A stretch of 64,000 bases of DNA. Source: Pseudomonadota bacterium (lineage in GTDB: Bacteria > Pseudomonadota > Alphaproteobacteria > Rhizobiales > Beijerinckiaceae). Under the pieces are notes generated by a model. It was not told the DNA's origin, did no database searches, and worked only from the letters and a program-made list of their open reading frames with translations. The DNA is taken from contig JAJXWB010000003.1 of NCBI GenBank assembly GCA_021781815.1, positions 62,001 through 126,000 on the forward strand, written 5' to 3'. Below, piece by piece: positions 51,745 through 60,607 of the stretch. A program made the position numbers and the translations under genes. Every line of letters starts with the position of its first letter. The first letter of the stretch is position 1.

Positions 51745-52079
51745 TAACCGCCCTTGCGCCGGCTCTCGGGCAATCCGGCGATCTTGCCGCCCTGCTTGGA
51801 GGGATCGAGCGGGAACAGATCGTAGAGCGTCCGCTGATCGACCTTTTCGCCCCACCGATCACTCATCGCCTTGATGATGGTGCGTGTATTCGGCGTGCTC
51901 TGGTTGTTGTCGAAATATTCCTCGCGCAGGTAATCGATGACGTCCCAGTGCTTCTGAGTCAATTCGATCTGCTCCCGCGCGGCTAATTGCTGCGCCAGCT
52001 CGCGGCTCCAGTCCTCCTGGTCCGAGAGATAGCCGGTCGGCGTCGTTTCAATTGTCTTGCCTTCGAATTCAATCGCCAT
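51741..52079 (-). CDS. DsrC-like protein lacking both functional cysteines
   Basis: 112 aa DsrC/TusE-family protein (DQEDWSRELAQQLAAREQIE, then LTQKHWDVIDYLREEYFDNN and YDLFPLDPSKQGGKIAGLP). In true DsrC the C-terminal arm carries two redox cysteines; here the arm reads QGGKIAGLPESRRKGGY, with Gly at both positions. No cysteine at all is seen in the arm. GAGAGGGG precedes the ATG. Cysteine-free DsrC relatives (called RspA in the literature) are thought to be regulatory. Its place in the dsr operon beside a true dsrC at 62953 is notable. Confidence 0.88.
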   Translation of the reverse strand: MAIEFEGKTIETTPTGYLSDQEDWSRELAQQLAAREQIELTQKHWDVIDYLREEYFDNNQSTPNTRTIIKAMSDRWGEKVDQRTLYDLFPLDPSKQGGKIAGLPESRRKGGY

Positions 52080-52107
52080 TTTTCCCCTCTCCGTTTCGAA
52101 GCTTATT

Positions 52108-53208
52108 TCAGCCGATCGTGATCTTCGGCGCGGCCTTCGCCTGCGGGACGCCCGACCGCAACGTGGCCGCGACCTGTCGCGCGATATCGATATAGGGCTT
52201 GGCCTGCGGGCTGTCCGGCGCGGTTGCGACCAGAGGCTCTCCACTGTCGGACGTTTCGCGGATCGCCATATGCAGCGGCGTCTCGCCCAGGAACGGCACG
52301 CCGAGATGCTCCGCTTCCTGACGGGCGCCGCCGTGTGCGAACACGTCCGACCGCTCGCCACAATGCGGGCACAGGAAATAGCTCATGTTCTCGATCAGCC
52401 CGAGCAGCGGCACATGAACCTGCTGGAACATGGCGACGCCGCGCCGCGCGTCGATCAACGCCAGATCCTGCGGCGTCGACACGATCACGGCGCCGGCGAG
52501 CGGCACGGTTTGCGCAAGGGTCAGTTGAGCGTCGCCGGTGCCCGGCGGCATGTCGACGACGAGCACATCGAGTTCGCCCCACGCGACATCATGCAGCAAT
52601 TGCTTCAGGGCGGACATCACCATCGGGCCGCGCCACACGATCGGCGCGCTGTCCTCGACGAGAAAGCCGATCGACATGACCTTCACGCCGAACCGTTCGA
52701 GAGGAAACAGCTTCGCGCCGTCCGCCGTCGCCTGAGGCCGGCCCTTCAGGCCGAACAGGCGCGGCATGGACGGGCCGTAGAGATCGGCGTCGAGCACGCC
52801 GACCTTGAGCCCGAGATGGGCGAGGCCGAGGGCGAGATTGCAGGCGGTCGTCGATTTGCCGACGCCGCCCTTGCCCGAGGCGACCGCAATGATCTGCCCG
52901 ACGCCGGGAATTCCAGGGACAGCCCCCTGGCCCGCGGCCTTCGCCGGCGCTGGGCCCGCCGCGCGCGCTGATTCCGCGGTAAGCGTGACGAGCGCGGATT
53001 GGACTCCTTCAACACGCTTTACGGCGGCCTCGACGGCTGCGCGCATCGGTTCGAGCGAGGCGGCCTGTTCCGGAGCGACGGAGATTGCGACGAAAGCCTT
53101 GCCGTCGCGGATCGAGACGCCGGAGATCGCATCGGACTGCCCGAGCGGGGCGCCATCGGGGCCCGGAATGGCGCTTATCGCCGCGAGCACTACTTCTTTA
53201 CTGACCAT
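52108..53208 (-). CDS. Mrp/ApbC-type Fe-S carrier P-loop ATPase
   Basis: 366 aa. An N-terminal MIP18-like (DUF59) domain covers about residues 1-80. A linker rich in Ala/Pro follows, then the deviant Walker A IIAVASGKGGVGKSTTACNL near residue 105. DLYGPSMPRLFG and the cluster-binding CxxC in YFLCPHCGERSDVF complete the pattern. These proteins carry [4Fe-4S] clusters to apo-targets. It is six bases upstream of cysG's stop side in the dsr string and could mature the many Fe-S proteins of that operon. Confidence 0.92.
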   Translation of the reverse strand: MVSKEVVLAAISAIPGPDGAPLGQSDAISGVSIRDGKAFVAISVAPEQAASLEPMRAAVEAAVKRVEGVQSALVTLTAESARAAGPAPAKAAGQGAVPGIPGVGQIIAVASGKGGVGKSTTACNLALGLAHLGLKVGVLDADLYGPSMPRLFGLKGRPQATADGAKLFPLERFGVKVMSIGFLVEDSAPIVWRGPMVMSALKQLLHDVAWGELDVLVVDMPPGTGDAQLTLAQTVPLAGAVIVSTPQDLALIDARRGVAMFQQVHVPLLGLIENMSYFLCPHCGERSDVFAHGGARQEAEHLGVPFLGETPLHMAIRETSDSGEPLVATAPDSPQAKPYIDIARQVAATLRSGVPQAKAAPKITIG

Positions 53209-53214
53209 GATCCC

Positions 53215-54657
53215 TCACTGTTCCAAAGCTGTCGTTGTTTGTCCTGACGCCAGCGAAGAGCCGGCGGATTTGTACCAGTCGAGTTTGTCGCGCAGCGTGA
53301 CGACCGATCCAACGATGACGATGGTCGGTCCGCGCAGGTCGTCCGCGCGCGCCAGTTCGGCGAGCGTGCGCACCGCGCCCGCAATCACGCGCTGGTTGGG
53401 GCGCGTGCCATTGTCGATGATCGCCGCCGGCGTGTCCGGATCGGCTCCATGCTTCACGAACTCGTCCATGAGCTGCTCGATGCGCGACAGTCCCATATAG
53501 ACCGCCGCCGTCTGGCCGGGGCGGGCCAGCGCGCTCCAGTCGAGATCGAGCGGCCCGTTTTTCCCGTGCGCGGTGACAAACACCACGGATTGCGCGTGGT
53601 CGCGATGGGTCAGCGGAATTCCGGCATAGGCCGCGCAGCCAATCGCCGCCGTCACGCCCGGACAGACCTGGAACGGGATGCGGCGCGACGCCAGCATCTC
53701 GATCTCCTCGCCGCCGCGCCCGAACACGAACGGATCGCCGCCCTTGAGCCGCAGCACGCGCTTGCCTTGAAGCGCGAGCCGCACCAGGAGATCGCTGATT
53801 TCCTCCTGCGCCAGCGCGTGGTCGCCCATTCGCTTGCCGACATAGATGCGCTCGGCCTCGCGCCGCGCCAGATCGACGATCGCCGGATCGACGAGGTTGT
53901 CGAAGAGCACGACATCCGCCTTCTGCATCAGACGCAGCGCGCGGAAGGTCAGCAGATCCGGATCGCCCGGCCCGGCGCCGACCAGATAGACCTCGCCGCG
54001 CATCGCGGCCTCGCCTTGCGCCGAAGCCCGACCGAGTTCATCCTCCAGCGCCGAATTCGCGCCGGATACATCGCCGGCCAGCATGCGTTCGGCCGCCGGC
54101 CCGTCGAGCACGCCCTCCCAGAAGCGCCGCCGCGCCACGCCCGTCGCCAGCTTCGCGTTCACCATCGCCCGGGAACTGCGAACAAAATCCGCCAGCCGGC
54201 CATACGCAGCCGGGATCGTCGTCTCGAGCCGCGCCTTCAGCATGCGTCCGAGCAGCGGCGAGGCGCCGCCGGTCGAGATCGCCACCATCAGCGGATCGCG
54301 ATCAATGATCGAGGGGAGCATGAAATCGCAGAGGTCCGCCCGGTCCGCGACATTGACAAGCGCGCCCGCCGCCTTCGCCAGATCGCGCGCGCGCTCATCG
54401 GCCGCCGCATCCCCGGTGGCCACGATGCAGAGCGCGACGCCCTCCAGTTCGGCTGGTTTCGCCGGCCGCCGCGCAACATGTTCGAACGCGAATTTCTCGC
54501 GCAGAAGGGCGAGATCTCCACTTAGTTCGCTGGCGAAAACCGTCACGTGCGCGCCCGCCCGCAGAAGTATTTCCGCTCGCCGCGCCGCCGCCACGCCGCC
54601 GCCGACAACGACCGCCCATCGGCCGCTCATGTTCAGAAATACAGGAAAATGTCGCAT
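53215..54657 (-). CDS. cysG: Siroheme synthase (multifunctional CysG)
   Basis: 480 aa. The N-terminal precorrin-2 dehydrogenase/ferrochelatase domain begins MRHFPVFLNMSGRWAVVVGG and runs to about residue 210. The C-terminal uroporphyrinogen-III methyltransferase domain begins GEVYLVGAGPGDPDLLTFRA and has VVFVTAHGKNG and YMGLSRIEQLM. It makes siroheme, the cofactor of DsrAB. The ATG at 54657 lies 10 bases after the dsrN stop. Siroheme synthesis inside the dsr operon ensures cofactor supply. Confidence 0.95.
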   Translation of the reverse strand: MRHFPVFLNMSGRWAVVVGGGVAAARRAEILLRAGAHVTVFASELSGDLALLREKFAFEHVARRPAKPAELEGVALCIVATGDAAADERARDLAKAAGALVNVADRADLCDFMLPSIIDRDPLMVAISTGGASPLLGRMLKARLETTIPAAYGRLADFVRSSRAMVNAKLATGVARRRFWEGVLDGPAAERMLAGDVSGANSALEDELGRASAQGEAAMRGEVYLVGAGPGDPDLLTFRALRLMQKADVVLFDNLVDPAIVDLARREAERIYVGKRMGDHALAQEEISDLLVRLALQGKRVLRLKGGDPFVFGRGGEEIEMLASRRIPFQVCPGVTAAIGCAAYAGIPLTHRDHAQSVVFVTAHGKNGPLDLDWSALARPGQTAAVYMGLSRIEQLMDEFVKHGADPDTPAAIIDNGTRPNQRVIAGAVRTLAELARADDLRGPTIVIVGSVVTLRDKLDWYKSAGSSLASGQTTTALEQ

Positions 54658-54667
54658 CTGATCCCGT

Positions 54668-56155
54668 TCAGCCGCGCCGCGACAGCATCGCGCCCGCGAA
54701 CGATGAGGGCGCAATGCGCGCAGCCTCGCCCGGCGCCACGACGTCTTCAGTCGAATGCCATGCAGCCGGCCTTGCTTTGCCTTCGCACGACGCGACCGCG
54801 GTCCGTTTGCTCCGGACAAAAGATACAAACCGCCTTGCCCAGCGGTTGCTCTCCGTATCGCGCAAATGCGCGAAACTGGCCAGCAGATTTCCTATGACGA
54901 AGCCGTCCCGCCCCCCATCGACGCCGAACCCACGCCTGATCCGATAGGCGAATCGACTCGCCGGGTCGATGTTTTCCAAGGCCGCGTAATGGAATTCGTG
55001 GGCGCGCGTCATCGGCGGCGGCAATGGCCAGGGCGCCTCGGCCGTCGCCTCAAGAACGACGAGGCCGCGCCCCTGTGGCCGGTCGCGCATCGTCGTATCC
55101 GCGGGAACGACGCCGACCATTTCGTGGCGTTCGTCGCCCCAGGCGATCGAGCGCGTGAGATACATCAGCCCGCCGCATTCGGCATAAGCTGGCAGGCCCT
55201 GGCGCAATTTTGTCCGGATGTCGGCGCGCAGCGCGGCGTTGGCGCTCAGCCGGGCTGCGCTCGTTTCCGGAAATCCGCCGCCAATGAAAAGCCCATCGCA
55301 TCGCGGCAAACGCCCGTCCTGGATCGCATCGAAGAACACAATTTCGGCGCCCGCGCGTTCAAGCGCCTCCAGATCGTCGGCATAATAGAAGCCGAAAGCC
55401 GCATCGCGCGCCACCGCGATGCGGACATCCGGCTCATGCCGCGCCAAGGCCCCGACGCCGCGCTCGGGCAGCGGCGCCGACCCGGCGATGCCAAGCAGAC
55501 GATCCAGATCGACGCCCGCCTCGACAGCACATCGCAGGTTGGCGATCGTATCGCGCAGCGCGGGACTCTCAGCCGGCGTGGTCAAGCCGAGATGGCGCTC
55601 CTCGACCAGCGGCGCGGCATTCCGGCCTATGGCGCCGAGAACGGGAATATCGGTGTAGCGCTCGATCGCCTGCCGGAGCTTGGTCTCCTGGCGCAGGGTT
55701 CCGACCTTGTTGAGGATGACGCCCGCAATCCGGACATCGGAGTCGAAGGCGCGATAGCCGAGCAGCAACGGCGCGATGCCCCGCGTCATTCCGAGCGTAT
55801 CGACGACGAGCAAGACTGGCGCGCCCAGCAGTTTTGAGAGCGCGGCGCTGGAGTCGGATCCTTCGACGTCAACCCCGTCGTGAAGGCCCTTGTTGCCTTC
55901 GATCAAAGCGACATCGGCGCCGGAACAGCCGCGGGCGAAGGTCGAGACGATCTCGTCCTGGCCCTGCGTGTTGAAATCGAGATTGTAGCAGGCGCGGCGG
56001 GTCGCATGCGCCAGCCACATCGGATCAATGTAGTCCGGCCCTTTCTTGAATGCCTGGACATGCAGCCCGCGCGCGTCCATCGCCGCAGCGAGCCCCACCG
56101 AAACCATGGTCTTGCCGGAAGACTTGTGCGCTGCCGAAATGAACAGCCGGCTCAT
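54668..56155 (-). CDS. dsrN: DsrN, cobyrinate-a,c-diamide-synthase-like siroheme amidase
   Basis: 495 aa glutamine amidotransferase homologous to CbiA. The P-loop-like SAAHKSSGKTMVSVGLA is at residues 8-24. The amidotransferase domain has GLFIGGGFPETSAARLSANA and the catalytic cysteine in AYAECGGLMYLTRS. The final histidine motif is RAHEFHYAALEN. In sulfur oxidisers DsrN is proposed to amidate siroheme for DsrAB. The C-terminal 45 residues are low in recognisable structure. It follows dsrP by 56 bases. Confidence 0.92.
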   Translation of the reverse strand: MSRLFISAAHKSSGKTMVSVGLAAAMDARGLHVQAFKKGPDYIDPMWLAHATRRACYNLDFNTQGQDEIVSTFARGCSGADVALIEGNKGLHDGVDVEGSDSSAALSKLLGAPVLLVVDTLGMTRGIAPLLLGYRAFDSDVRIAGVILNKVGTLRQETKLRQAIERYTDIPVLGAIGRNAAPLVEERHLGLTTPAESPALRDTIANLRCAVEAGVDLDRLLGIAGSAPLPERGVGALARHEPDVRIAVARDAAFGFYYADDLEALERAGAEIVFFDAIQDGRLPRCDGLFIGGGFPETSAARLSANAALRADIRTKLRQGLPAYAECGGLMYLTRSIAWGDERHEMVGVVPADTTMRDRPQGRGLVVLEATAEAPWPLPPPMTRAHEFHYAALENIDPASRFAYRIRRGFGVDGGRDGFVIGNLLASFAHLRDTESNRWARRFVSFVRSKRTAVASCEGKARPAAWHSTEDVVAPGEAARIAPSSFAGAMLSRRG

Positions 56156-56211
56156 GGCGTCAGAGACCGCGATGGTCGATGGGGTCGGGATCGCGGAAGG
56201 CCATGACGCGA

Positions 56212-57414
56212 TCAGCTCCCCTTCGGTTCGGCTTGCGGCAGGAACGGCAGCAACCGCATCGCCAGCGCCGCGATCAACATTGCAATCGATATCCCGCTGA
56301 CGCCAAGGAGAACCTCAGGCGCCGACGGAACATAGCTGCCAACCGCTCCGTCGAAAAACGAACTGGAGACATCCATCCCCGGAAACAGTTTGAGCGGATA
56401 AACCTGACCGCCGATGATGATGACGTACATCTGCGCAAGGCCGCCAAACAGGAACAGGATCGACGCCAGCGTGAGGGCGGAGCGCGCCGAGAATCCGCTG
56501 CCGCGAAAGAACAGCACAGCCACCGGCGCGAGCGTGCCGATGACGATCTGCCCGAACCAGAACGCGATGGTGTAGACGCCCCCGTCGCGCAAAAGGAAGG
56601 TTTCCACGCCCACATGCGCGGCGGCGTAAAGTTTCGTCAGGTGCTGCACGATGGTGAAATAGAGCGTCGTGAAGGCGAAAATCATCAGAAGCCCGCTGAA
56701 TTTCTCCACCATCTCCTCAGGCATGAGATCCGAAAGCGTCTCACGGGACATCATCAGCAGGACAAGGACCGTGAACGCAAGGCCGTAGAGAAACGACGAC
56801 GAAATGAAGAGCGGCGCCATGATCGCCGCGTCATAGGCCTCGCGCGCGATCAGAAACCCGAAGATCGAACCCGTGCCGGTCGTCAAAATCAGACGCCAGG
56901 CAAAGGCGACCCATCCCATGGCCTTCATCGTTGGCGCCGATTGCGAGGCGCGACGGTCCATCATGACGAACAGGTACGCGCCGACGATCGCTATGAAGCC
57001 GGTGTAAAGATAAATGTTCCAGGCGAAGATGGATTTGAAATTGTTGTTGATGACGGCGACGATCAGGCGTTCCGGCCGCCCAAGATCAAGCACGAGGACC
57101 GCAAGACCGCCAAGCAGCAGCGCAATGGCGAGAATGCCGGACAGGCGGGCATAGGGCTTGTAGGCGAGGCGGTTGAAGACCGACGACACCGAGGCGACGT
57201 TCAGCGCTCCGGACGCCGATACGATCAGGAAGACGGCGAAGACGTGCGGCAAGCCCCAGACGACCTGGTTGCTCATGCCGGTGACGATATGCCCGTGCTC
57301 TTCCATGTAGAGCGCGGCGCCGAGGCCGGTCGCCACGACGACGAGATGCAGGACGATCAATCCCCAGAACGAGGGGGATTGCTGATCCAGAGTTCGAAAC
57401 TTGAGTTTCGCCAT
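56212..57414 (-). CDS. dsrP: DsrP, NrfD-like integral membrane subunit
   Basis: 400 aa polytopic membrane protein of the NrfD/PsrC family with about ten hydrophobic stretches (for example LIVLHLVVVATGLGAALYME, then VWGLPHVFAVFLIVSASGAL). It is the quinone-reactive membrane part of the DsrMKJOP complex together with DsrM. The ATG at 57414 lies 14 bases after the dsrO stop. Confidence 0.93.
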   Translation of the reverse strand: MAKLKFRTLDQQSPSFWGLIVLHLVVVATGLGAALYMEEHGHIVTGMSNQVVWGLPHVFAVFLIVSASGALNVASVSSVFNRLAYKPYARLSGILAIALLLGGLAVLVLDLGRPERLIVAVINNNFKSIFAWNIYLYTGFIAIVGAYLFVMMDRRASQSAPTMKAMGWVAFAWRLILTTGTGSIFGFLIAREAYDAAIMAPLFISSSFLYGLAFTVLVLLMMSRETLSDLMPEEMVEKFSGLLMIFAFTTLYFTIVQHLTKLYAAAHVGVETFLLRDGGVYTIAFWFGQIVIGTLAPVAVLFFRGSGFSARSALTLASILFLFGGLAQMYVIIIGGQVYPLKLFPGMDVSSSFFDGAVGSYVPSAPEVLLGVSGISIAMLIAALAMRLLPFLPQAEPKGS

Positions 57415-57428
57415 TGGTTTCCGCGCCT

Positions 57429-58160
57429 TCAGAGATTGCGGTAGCGCACGCCCGGGTCGAGCCCGAGGTCGGCGCGGATCTGGGACGATGCAGCGGCCGA
57501 AACGGCCTTGGAGATGTCGCTTTTGGGATCATTGAGATCGCCGAACGTCATCGCCGCGCCTCCCTCGGCGGCGCAGGCCTCGACACAGGCCGGGATGCGC
57601 CCCGCGTCGATCCGATCGACGCAGAACGTGCAGCTTTCGACAGTTCCCTTGCCGCGCGGCGCATTGGTCTTCTGGTCGGTCAGCTCTTCATGGACGAACG
57701 AGCGCGCCTTGTAGGGGCAAGCCATCATGCAATAGCGGCAACCGATGCAGATATGCTTGTCGACGAGAACGATGCCGTCCGCGCGTTTGAACGAAGCGCC
57801 GGTCGGGCAGACGTCGACGCAGGCGGGATTTGCGCAGTGCTGGCACATCACGGGCGCTTCGCGCGTCTTGCCTGTCTCCGGGTCGCGCAACGTCACCTTG
57901 CGGATCCATTGTGCGTCGGTCGCAGCGTGTCCGGTTGATTTCCAGCCATTCTCCTTGCGGCAGGCCGAGACGCAGAGATCGCAGCCTGACGGACATTTGT
58001 TGATGTCGATGAGCAAGGCCCAACGCTTCGCCGCGGACACGGGCGCAGTCTCCGCGCTCGCCGCTGGCCCGAATGCATAGAGCGTAATTCCTGGCGCAAG
58101 CGTCGTCGCGCCGAGCCCGACGGCGCTCTTGAGAAACGTACGGCGGTCCGCAGCGCTCAC
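57429..58160 (-). CDS. dsrO: DsrO, periplasmic Fe-S subunit
   Basis: 243 aa from a GTG that overlaps the dsrJ stop (GTGA). The twin-arginine signal DRRTFLKSAVGLGATTLAPG begins at residue 5, so the folded Fe-S protein is exported. Four cysteine sets follow: CPSGCDLCVSACRKEN, MCQHCANPACVDVCPTGA, CIGCRYCMMACPYKA, and CTFCVDR with PACVEACAAEGG. It passes electrons between DsrJ and DsrP in the membrane complex. Confidence 0.95.
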   Translation of the reverse strand: MSAADRRTFLKSAVGLGATTLAPGITLYAFGPAASAETAPVSAAKRWALLIDINKCPSGCDLCVSACRKENGWKSTGHAATDAQWIRKVTLRDPETGKTREAPVMCQHCANPACVDVCPTGASFKRADGIVLVDKHICIGCRYCMMACPYKARSFVHEELTDQKTNAPRGKGTVESCTFCVDRIDAGRIPACVEACAAEGGAAMTFGDLNDPKSDISKAVSAAASSQIRADLGLDPGVRYRNL

Positions 58161-58630
58161 GGCTTCATCCCCCGAAAGTGGTCGGCGAGCGCGGCGATCG
58201 AACCGTCCACGCCTTGTACGGCCGCACTCTTCTTCGCCACGTCGGGCTGCGACGCATGGCACTCGAAACAGTCGATCTTCACGGCGGCATAGGAGTGGCA
58301 GGACCGGCAGAAGTGCCGATCGTCGGAAAACGCGACCGGCTTGCCGTCGTCGCCCTTGACCGCATGGCAGGCGACGCAGCCGGCAAGACTGAACTTTCCG
58401 CCGCGCACGCCTTCATGCACGGTCTCGGTCCGCTCGTGCAGCAGCATCTTCATGTGATTGCGCCGCATGAATTCTGTATCGGCGACGCAATGCTCGCCCT
58501 GCCCTTTCGGCGGGTGCGGGACCGGCGTGCGCGACGCATCGCCATCGGCGGCGAAAGCGCGGCCGACGCCCAGACCCATCAAGACGATCAGAGCGACGAA
58601 CGCCAATGCCCGGAGCGATGCGCGCGCCAT
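58157..58630 (-). CDS. dsrJ: DsrJ, triheme cytochrome c
   Basis: 157 aa. A signal anchor (LRALAFVALIVLMGLGVGRA) is followed by a periplasmic domain with exactly three haem motifs: CVACH, CRSCH and CFECH. A separate cysteine occurs in GEHCVADTEFMRRNHMKMLL, consistent with the unusual haem ligation of DsrJ. The ATG at 58630 follows the dsrL stop by one base. It is the periplasmic redox subunit of DsrMKJOP. Confidence 0.94.
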   Translation of the reverse strand: MARASLRALAFVALIVLMGLGVGRAFAADGDASRTPVPHPPKGQGEHCVADTEFMRRNHMKMLLHERTETVHEGVRGGKFSLAGCVACHAVKGDDGKPVAFSDDRHFCRSCHSYAAVKIDCFECHASQPDVAKKSAAVQGVDGSIAALADHFRGMKP

Positions 58631-58631
58631 G

Positions 58632-60587
58632 CTATTCCCCGAGGCCCATCTGGATATAGCCGGTCGGACATACATCCATGCAGATGTGGCAGCCGATGCA
58701 TTTGGAGTAATCGGTCTGCACATAGCGACCGACCGCGCGCTCTTTCTTGGGCACCCGCGACACCGCTGTCTGCGGACAATAGATCACGCAATTATCGCAT
58801 TCAAAACACATGCCGCAGCTCATGCAGCGCTCGCCTTCCTTCTTAGCCTGCGCCTCGGTCAGCGGAATGATGCGCTCGCCAAAATCGCCAAGAACCTTGT
58901 CGGCTTCGACCAGGCGCGCGTCGCGCTTGCTGCGCTCGACGAAATTGAAATGCCCCTTGAACAGGTCACGATGCGGAATGATCTGCGTCGCGCCGCGGTC
59001 CTCATAATTGTGGATCGCGAACTTTCCCGCCGACGTGCCGCGCGTCTGCGTGTGGTCATAGGGCGACGGATCGAGATGACGGGCGTGCAATTCTTCCAGC
59101 AAATTGAACTGGTGCACGTCGATCTTCGGTCGTTTGTCCTCCGGCGTCCCGGCAAGGAAGTGATCCATCGTCTCGGCGGCGATCCGGCCGTGGCCGATGG
59201 CGGTGGTCAGCAGATGCGGCCGCACCACGTCGCCGCCGGCGAAGTGCTTGTCCATTTTCCTGACCTTGTAGACCGCATCGATCGCGATCGCGCTGCGACC
59301 GCCGTCGAGCGCCTCGAGACCATCGGCAAGATCTGCCATCTGACCGATCGCCGAAATCACCATGTCGCACTCGATCTCGTACTCCGTGCCGTCGATCGGC
59401 GTCGGGACCATGCCCTTCATCGTGCACTGGCACATGCGAAGCGCCCGGGCACGGCCGTTTTCGTCCTTCACGACCTCGAGCGGCATGACTCCGCCCTGAA
59501 TGTCGACGCCCTCTCGCTTGGCGTCCTCGCGCTCGTGCTCGGCAGCCGTCATTTTCTCGATCGGAAACAGCGACGTCAGGACGAGTTCCGCGCCTTCCTT
59601 GCGCAAGGCGTCGGTCACATCATGCGCGGTGTAGCCATGCGTCGAGGCGGCCGGCGCGTCGTGGGCGTGGGCGCTGGTGATATGCCCAAGGCGGCGGGCG
59701 ACGGAGGCCACGTCGATGGAGGTGTCGCCGCCGCCGACGACGACGATTTTCTTCGCCGTTGAAAAGACCCAGCCGCGGTTGAAGGCGTCCAGGAACTCGA
59801 CGCCGGTGATGCAGTTCTCGGCATCGGCGCCGGGCACGGGGAGCGGGCGGCCCTTCTGCGCGCCGATCGCCCAGAAGATCGCAGCAAATTCCGCGTCAAG
59901 CTGTTCGATCGTCACGTCCTTGCCGACGCGGACGCCGGTGCGCGCCTCGATGCCCTCGATCGCGAGGATGCGACCGATCTCGGCGTCCAGCATGTCGCGC
60001 GGGGTGCGGTAGCCGGGGATGCCGAACCGCATCATGCCGCCGAGTTTCTCGTGCGATTCGAAAATCGTGACGGAATGGCCCTTCAGGCGCAGAAAATATG
60101 CGGCGGAAAGCCCGGCGGGGCCGCCGCCGATGACCGCAACGCGCTTGCCGTCGAGCGCAGGCGGCGCAGGCAGGGCCGTCTTGTTCTCGATCGCCCAGTC
60201 GCCGACATATTGCTCGACCGCGTTGATGCCGACAAAATCATCGACTTCATTGCGGTTGCAGCCGTCTTCGCAAGGCGCCGGGCACACGCGACCCATGGTG
60301 GCGGGGAACGGGTTGGCGGCGACCATGCGCTGAAAGGCGTATTCCTGCCAGGTCATGCCCGGCGCCGGGGGCTTGTCCATGCCGCGCGCAATCGACAGCC
60401 ATCCGCGGATGTCGTGTCCCGACGGGCACCCGCCCTGACAGGGTGGCGCGCGATGCACGTAGGTCGGGCACTTGTATGTCTTGTCAGCCTGGAAGATCTT
60501 CCCGGTCAGATCCGTCCAGTTCCACATCGTGTCGCCGTTCTGGTAGCGACGGAATGTGGGCTTTGTGTTCGGGCTCGCGTCGTTCAT
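58632..60587 (-). CDS. dsrL: DsrL, NAD(P)H:acceptor oxidoreductase with Fe-S domains
   Basis: 651 aa GltD-like flavoprotein that couples DsrAB to NAD(P)H; in sulfur oxidisers it is the electron acceptor for reverse sulfite reduction. The N-terminal Fe-S region has CPTYVHRAPPCQGGCPSGHD and RVCPAPCEDGCNR. The FAD motif is VAVIGGGPAGLSAAYFLRLK, and the NAD(P) motif is IVVVGGGDTSIDVASVARRL. A C-terminal two-cluster ferredoxin follows (CMSCGMCFECDNCVIYCP, CIGCHICMDVCPTGY). The full length matches DsrL with the C-terminal ferredoxin. Confidence 0.95.
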   Translation of the reverse strand: MNDASPNTKPTFRRYQNGDTMWNWTDLTGKIFQADKTYKCPTYVHRAPPCQGGCPSGHDIRGWLSIARGMDKPPAPGMTWQEYAFQRMVAANPFPATMGRVCPAPCEDGCNRNEVDDFVGINAVEQYVGDWAIENKTALPAPPALDGKRVAVIGGGPAGLSAAYFLRLKGHSVTIFESHEKLGGMMRFGIPGYRTPRDMLDAEIGRILAIEGIEARTGVRVGKDVTIEQLDAEFAAIFWAIGAQKGRPLPVPGADAENCITGVEFLDAFNRGWVFSTAKKIVVVGGGDTSIDVASVARRLGHITSAHAHDAPAASTHGYTAHDVTDALRKEGAELVLTSLFPIEKMTAAEHEREDAKREGVDIQGGVMPLEVVKDENGRARALRMCQCTMKGMVPTPIDGTEYEIECDMVISAIGQMADLADGLEALDGGRSAIAIDAVYKVRKMDKHFAGGDVVRPHLLTTAIGHGRIAAETMDHFLAGTPEDKRPKIDVHQFNLLEELHARHLDPSPYDHTQTRGTSAGKFAIHNYEDRGATQIIPHRDLFKGHFNFVERSKRDARLVEADKVLGDFGERIIPLTEAQAKKEGERCMSCGMCFECDNCVIYCPQTAVSRVPKKERAVGRYVQTDYSKCIGCHICMDVCPTGYIQMGLGE

Positions 60588-60607
60588 CGCCGTTCCTCCG
60601 CCGCTTC

